From: Nannocystis pusilla
GTDB lineage: Bacteria; Myxococcota_A; Polyangia; Nannocystales; Nannocystaceae
Assembly: GCF_020073745.1 (NCBI RefSeq)
Contig: NZ_JAIRAU010000052.1
Coordinates: forward strand, 62,001 to 126,000
Direction: 5' to 3'
DNA length: 64,000 nt
The number at the start of each line of letters is the position of its first letter. The stretch's first letter is position 1. The notes under the pieces were generated by a model that made no database searches, was not told where the DNA came from, and saw nothing but the letters and a program-made list of their open reading frames with translations. The position numbers and the translations under genes are program-made. This document shows positions 62,678 to 64,000 of this stretch, piece after piece.

Positions 62678-63043
62678 TCAGGCCTGCGGCTCGACCGTCA
62701 GCTCGGTCTGCAAGTCGATGTCGGCGAAGCTGCGGACGGTGATCACGCGGCAGGCGCGGACGATGCCGCGCACGCTCTTGACCCGCTCGGCGAGCCCGGA
62801 GACGGCGTCGCTGAGGGCGACGGGCGTGTCCGGCGACTTGCTGCCGTGCGTGTCGAGCACGCGATCGGACAGGTAGACGATGCCGGTGTCGAGGTCGGTG
62901 ATGACGGGCTCGTGCGGCCGGGGCTTGCGATTGGCGCCGCCGAAGAACCCGGCGTCGACGATGTCGTACCAGGTGAGCTCGACGCGGTGACCGACGGGGA
63001 CCGGCGCCTGGAAGATGACGACGAACTTCTGCATGCCGGGCAT
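62678..63043 (-). CDS. Conserved hypothetical protein, 121 residues
   Basis: A small protein with strand-rich composition, MPGMQKFVVIFQAPVPVGHR at the start, followed by a W-Y-D-I-V-D-A-G segment, I-T-D-L-D-T-G-I-V-Y-L-S-D and a C-terminal part with C-R-V-I-T-V-R-S-F. An inner start at Met 4 (63034) is equally possible. No signal peptide. I cannot name the family; the compact beta fold could be an OB- or cupin-like domain. Confidence 0.6.
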   Translation of the reverse strand: MPGMQKFVVIFQAPVPVGHRVELTWYDIVDAGFFGGANRKPRPHEPVITDLDTGIVYLSDRVLDTHGSKSPDTPVALSDAVSGLAERVKSVRGIVRACRVITVRSFADIDLQTELTVEPQA

Positions 63044-63142
63044 GCTAACCCGGCGCGGCTGCCCCCGCTGCAGGCCGCGGGCGGGCCCGAGCGGGACCTT
63101 GGATCGGCGCGACCTCCTTCGCGCTCGGATCCGTCCGACGCG

Positions 63143-63463
63143 CTACAGGCCGAACGTGCACTGCAGCCCGGTGCCGATGGCACAGACCGCGAAGTCCCCG
63201 CAGGTGTCGGCCCCGCACGCGTGGAGGTCGTTGACGGTGTCGGCCTGCTCGTCCGCGCGGCAGCGGTTGATCCGGTTCTGGCACCGCTGCTCGCACGACT
63301 CGGGGCGGATCGCCTTGTTGCACTCGCTCGCCTTGGCACAGTAGGACTTGCAGCCGGCGTTGATCTCCGTGACCGTCGCGCCGGGCTTGTATTCGTCCTT
63401 GTCGCTGCACGCGCCGGCGAGGAACACGCCGAGCACCACGAATCGCAAGTAGTCGCGCATCAT
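63143..63463 (-). CDS. Small Cys-rich lipoprotein
   Basis: A 106-residue lipoprotein. ATG 63463 was chosen because AGGAG is 8 bp upstream; GTG 63472 is an alternative. The signal peptide (MMRDYLRFVVLGVFLAGAC) ends in a lipobox. The mature part has eight further Cys in a C-x3-C, C-x8 type pattern (C-K-S-Y-C, C-N-K, C-E-Q-R-C, C-R, C-G, C-G-D, C, C), suggesting four disulfides. Short Cys-rich lipoproteins of this kind are common in Nannocystaceae. Function unknown. Confidence 0.7.
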   Translation of the reverse strand: MMRDYLRFVVLGVFLAGACSDKDEYKPGATVTEINAGCKSYCAKASECNKAIRPESCEQRCQNRINRCRADEQADTVNDLHACGADTCGDFAVCAIGTGLQCTFGL

Positions 63464-63602
63464 CGCTCTCACTCCTGCGCTCTACGTGGCCGACATCGGC
63501 CGCGGCGCAAGCGAGCGGGCCGGCCGCCCGGCGTGCGTGCTCATGCATGGCATGCAGGAGCACGCTGGTAGCCGGACGCCGGCATGATCCGCCGCGCGGC
63601 GA

Positions 63603-64000
63603 CTACTCACATTCGCACGTGCCGATGTCGATGTGCAGCCCGTCCGGTTCGCAGGACCAGCCGGCGGCGACGCAGGCGTAATAGCCGGTGCAGTCGACGC
63701 AGAGATCGGCGAGGAAGGTCGGGCATTGGGCCGCGAGCGGGTCAGGCAGGAGCCCGCAGGCTTCGCGCACCGCGTTGATCTGCTCCGCCGCCGCCGAGCA
63801 GGCCGTCATGTTGTCGGGCGGGCTGTCGCACGCGTCGCCGAAGCCGGCGTGGATGTCCAGCGCCGAGGTGCCGCGCGCCAGGTAGGTGCTGCCGTTGTCG
63901 GTCTGCTCCTCGTCGAGGTGGCGCCGGACGTAGATCGACGCGAACCCGTCGACGGGCACCTTGGCCAGCACCGCCGCCGGGATCGTGAACGACCCGTCGT
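63603..64000 (-). CDS. Cys-rich secreted protein, C-terminal part (cut by window edge)
   Basis: The last 131 codons of a protein that enters from beyond 64000. It reads SFTIPAAVLAKVPVDGFASI then Y-V-R-R-H-L-D, and later a Cys-rich helical domain (D-A-C-D-S-P-P-D-N-M-T-A-C, R-E-A-C, C-P-T-F, C-V-D-C, Y-Y-A-C) ending C-E-C-E. Disulfide-rich make-up suggests an extracellular place, as with the neighbouring small lipoprotein on the same strand 139 bp downstream. The start and any signal peptide are not in the window. Confidence 0.65.
   Translation of the reverse strand, partial: DGSFTIPAAVLAKVPVDGFASIYVRRHLDEEQTDNGSTYLARGTSALDIHAGFGDACDSPPDNMTACSAAAEQINAVREACGLLPDPLAAQCPTFLADLCVDCTGYYACVAAGWSCEPDGLHIDIGTCECE

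Overview
The window comes from a very GC-rich deltaproteobacterial-type genome and most resembles a myxobacterium of the Nannocystis/Plesiocystis (Nannocystaceae) kind. The signs are many lipoproteins with long Ser/Thr/Gly/Glu linkers after the lipobox, FG-GAP and DUF4215 Cys-rich secreted proteins, a fused Ser/Thr kinase-ATPase-GAF-histidine kinase, and Tc/Rhs-type toxins. This assignment is inference; no rRNA or other marker lies in the window.

Left flank (1-22.4 kb). Amino-acid metabolism comes first: an IlvE-like aminotransferase cut by the edge, a Glu/Leu dehydrogenase and a divergent fold-type II PLP enzyme. Next are two large lipoproteins, one with FG-GAP repeats and one a di-haem cytochrome, then four DUF4360 paralogues arranged as two facing pairs. 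A VOC protein, the 1,727-residue hybrid kinase, a gamma-glutamylcyclotransferase-like protein, a catalase-fold-like protein, an STM4015-like Leu-rich protein and a PAS-STAS (RsbR-like) protein follow. Several convergent gene ends carry perfect hairpins, often of the form ATGTCC-loop-GGACAT.

Genomic island (about 22.71-51.22 kb). A tyrosine recombinase at the right end has inserted about 28.5 kb into a DUF4215 lipoprotein gene. The 5' part of that gene lies at 51221-51383 and the 3' part at 22448-22713, both on the minus strand. Joining them across a shared 7-bp TTGCCGT restores exactly 143 in-frame codons. Cargo, left to right: (i) a lower-GC operon of DNA methyltransferase, Z1-domain helicase-like ATPase and a protein with a QxK nuclease-like motif, a candidate anti-phage or conflict system; (ii) a Ser/Thr kinase with a perfect 204-bp tandem duplication of its catalytic loop, plus a membrane partner; (iii) two Nannocystaceae-style lipoproteins; (iv) a Tc/Rhs toxin operon of a TcA-like lipoprotein, two small coupled proteins, a 1,955-residue TcB/TcC-like Rhs protein ending in an HNH nuclease, and a coupled double-DUF4265 protein that is the likely immunity protein; (v) two tandem MerR/AlpA-like regulators, a 140-bp duplicated non-coding repeat, a metallophosphoesterase and the integrase.

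Right flank (51.2-64 kb). The interrupted lipoprotein is preceded by an ECF sigma/anti-sigma pair. Then come a beta-barrel-like protein, a secreted HNH-Excalibur nuclease lipoprotein, an MBL-fold lipoprotein, a frameshifted remnant, a MauG/cytochrome c peroxidase-like di-haem lipoprotein, HutD-like and SIMPL-domain proteins, an SDR enzyme of the 2,4-dienoyl-CoA reductase type, an S1/P1 nuclease and small Cys-rich secreted proteins, the last running off the edge.
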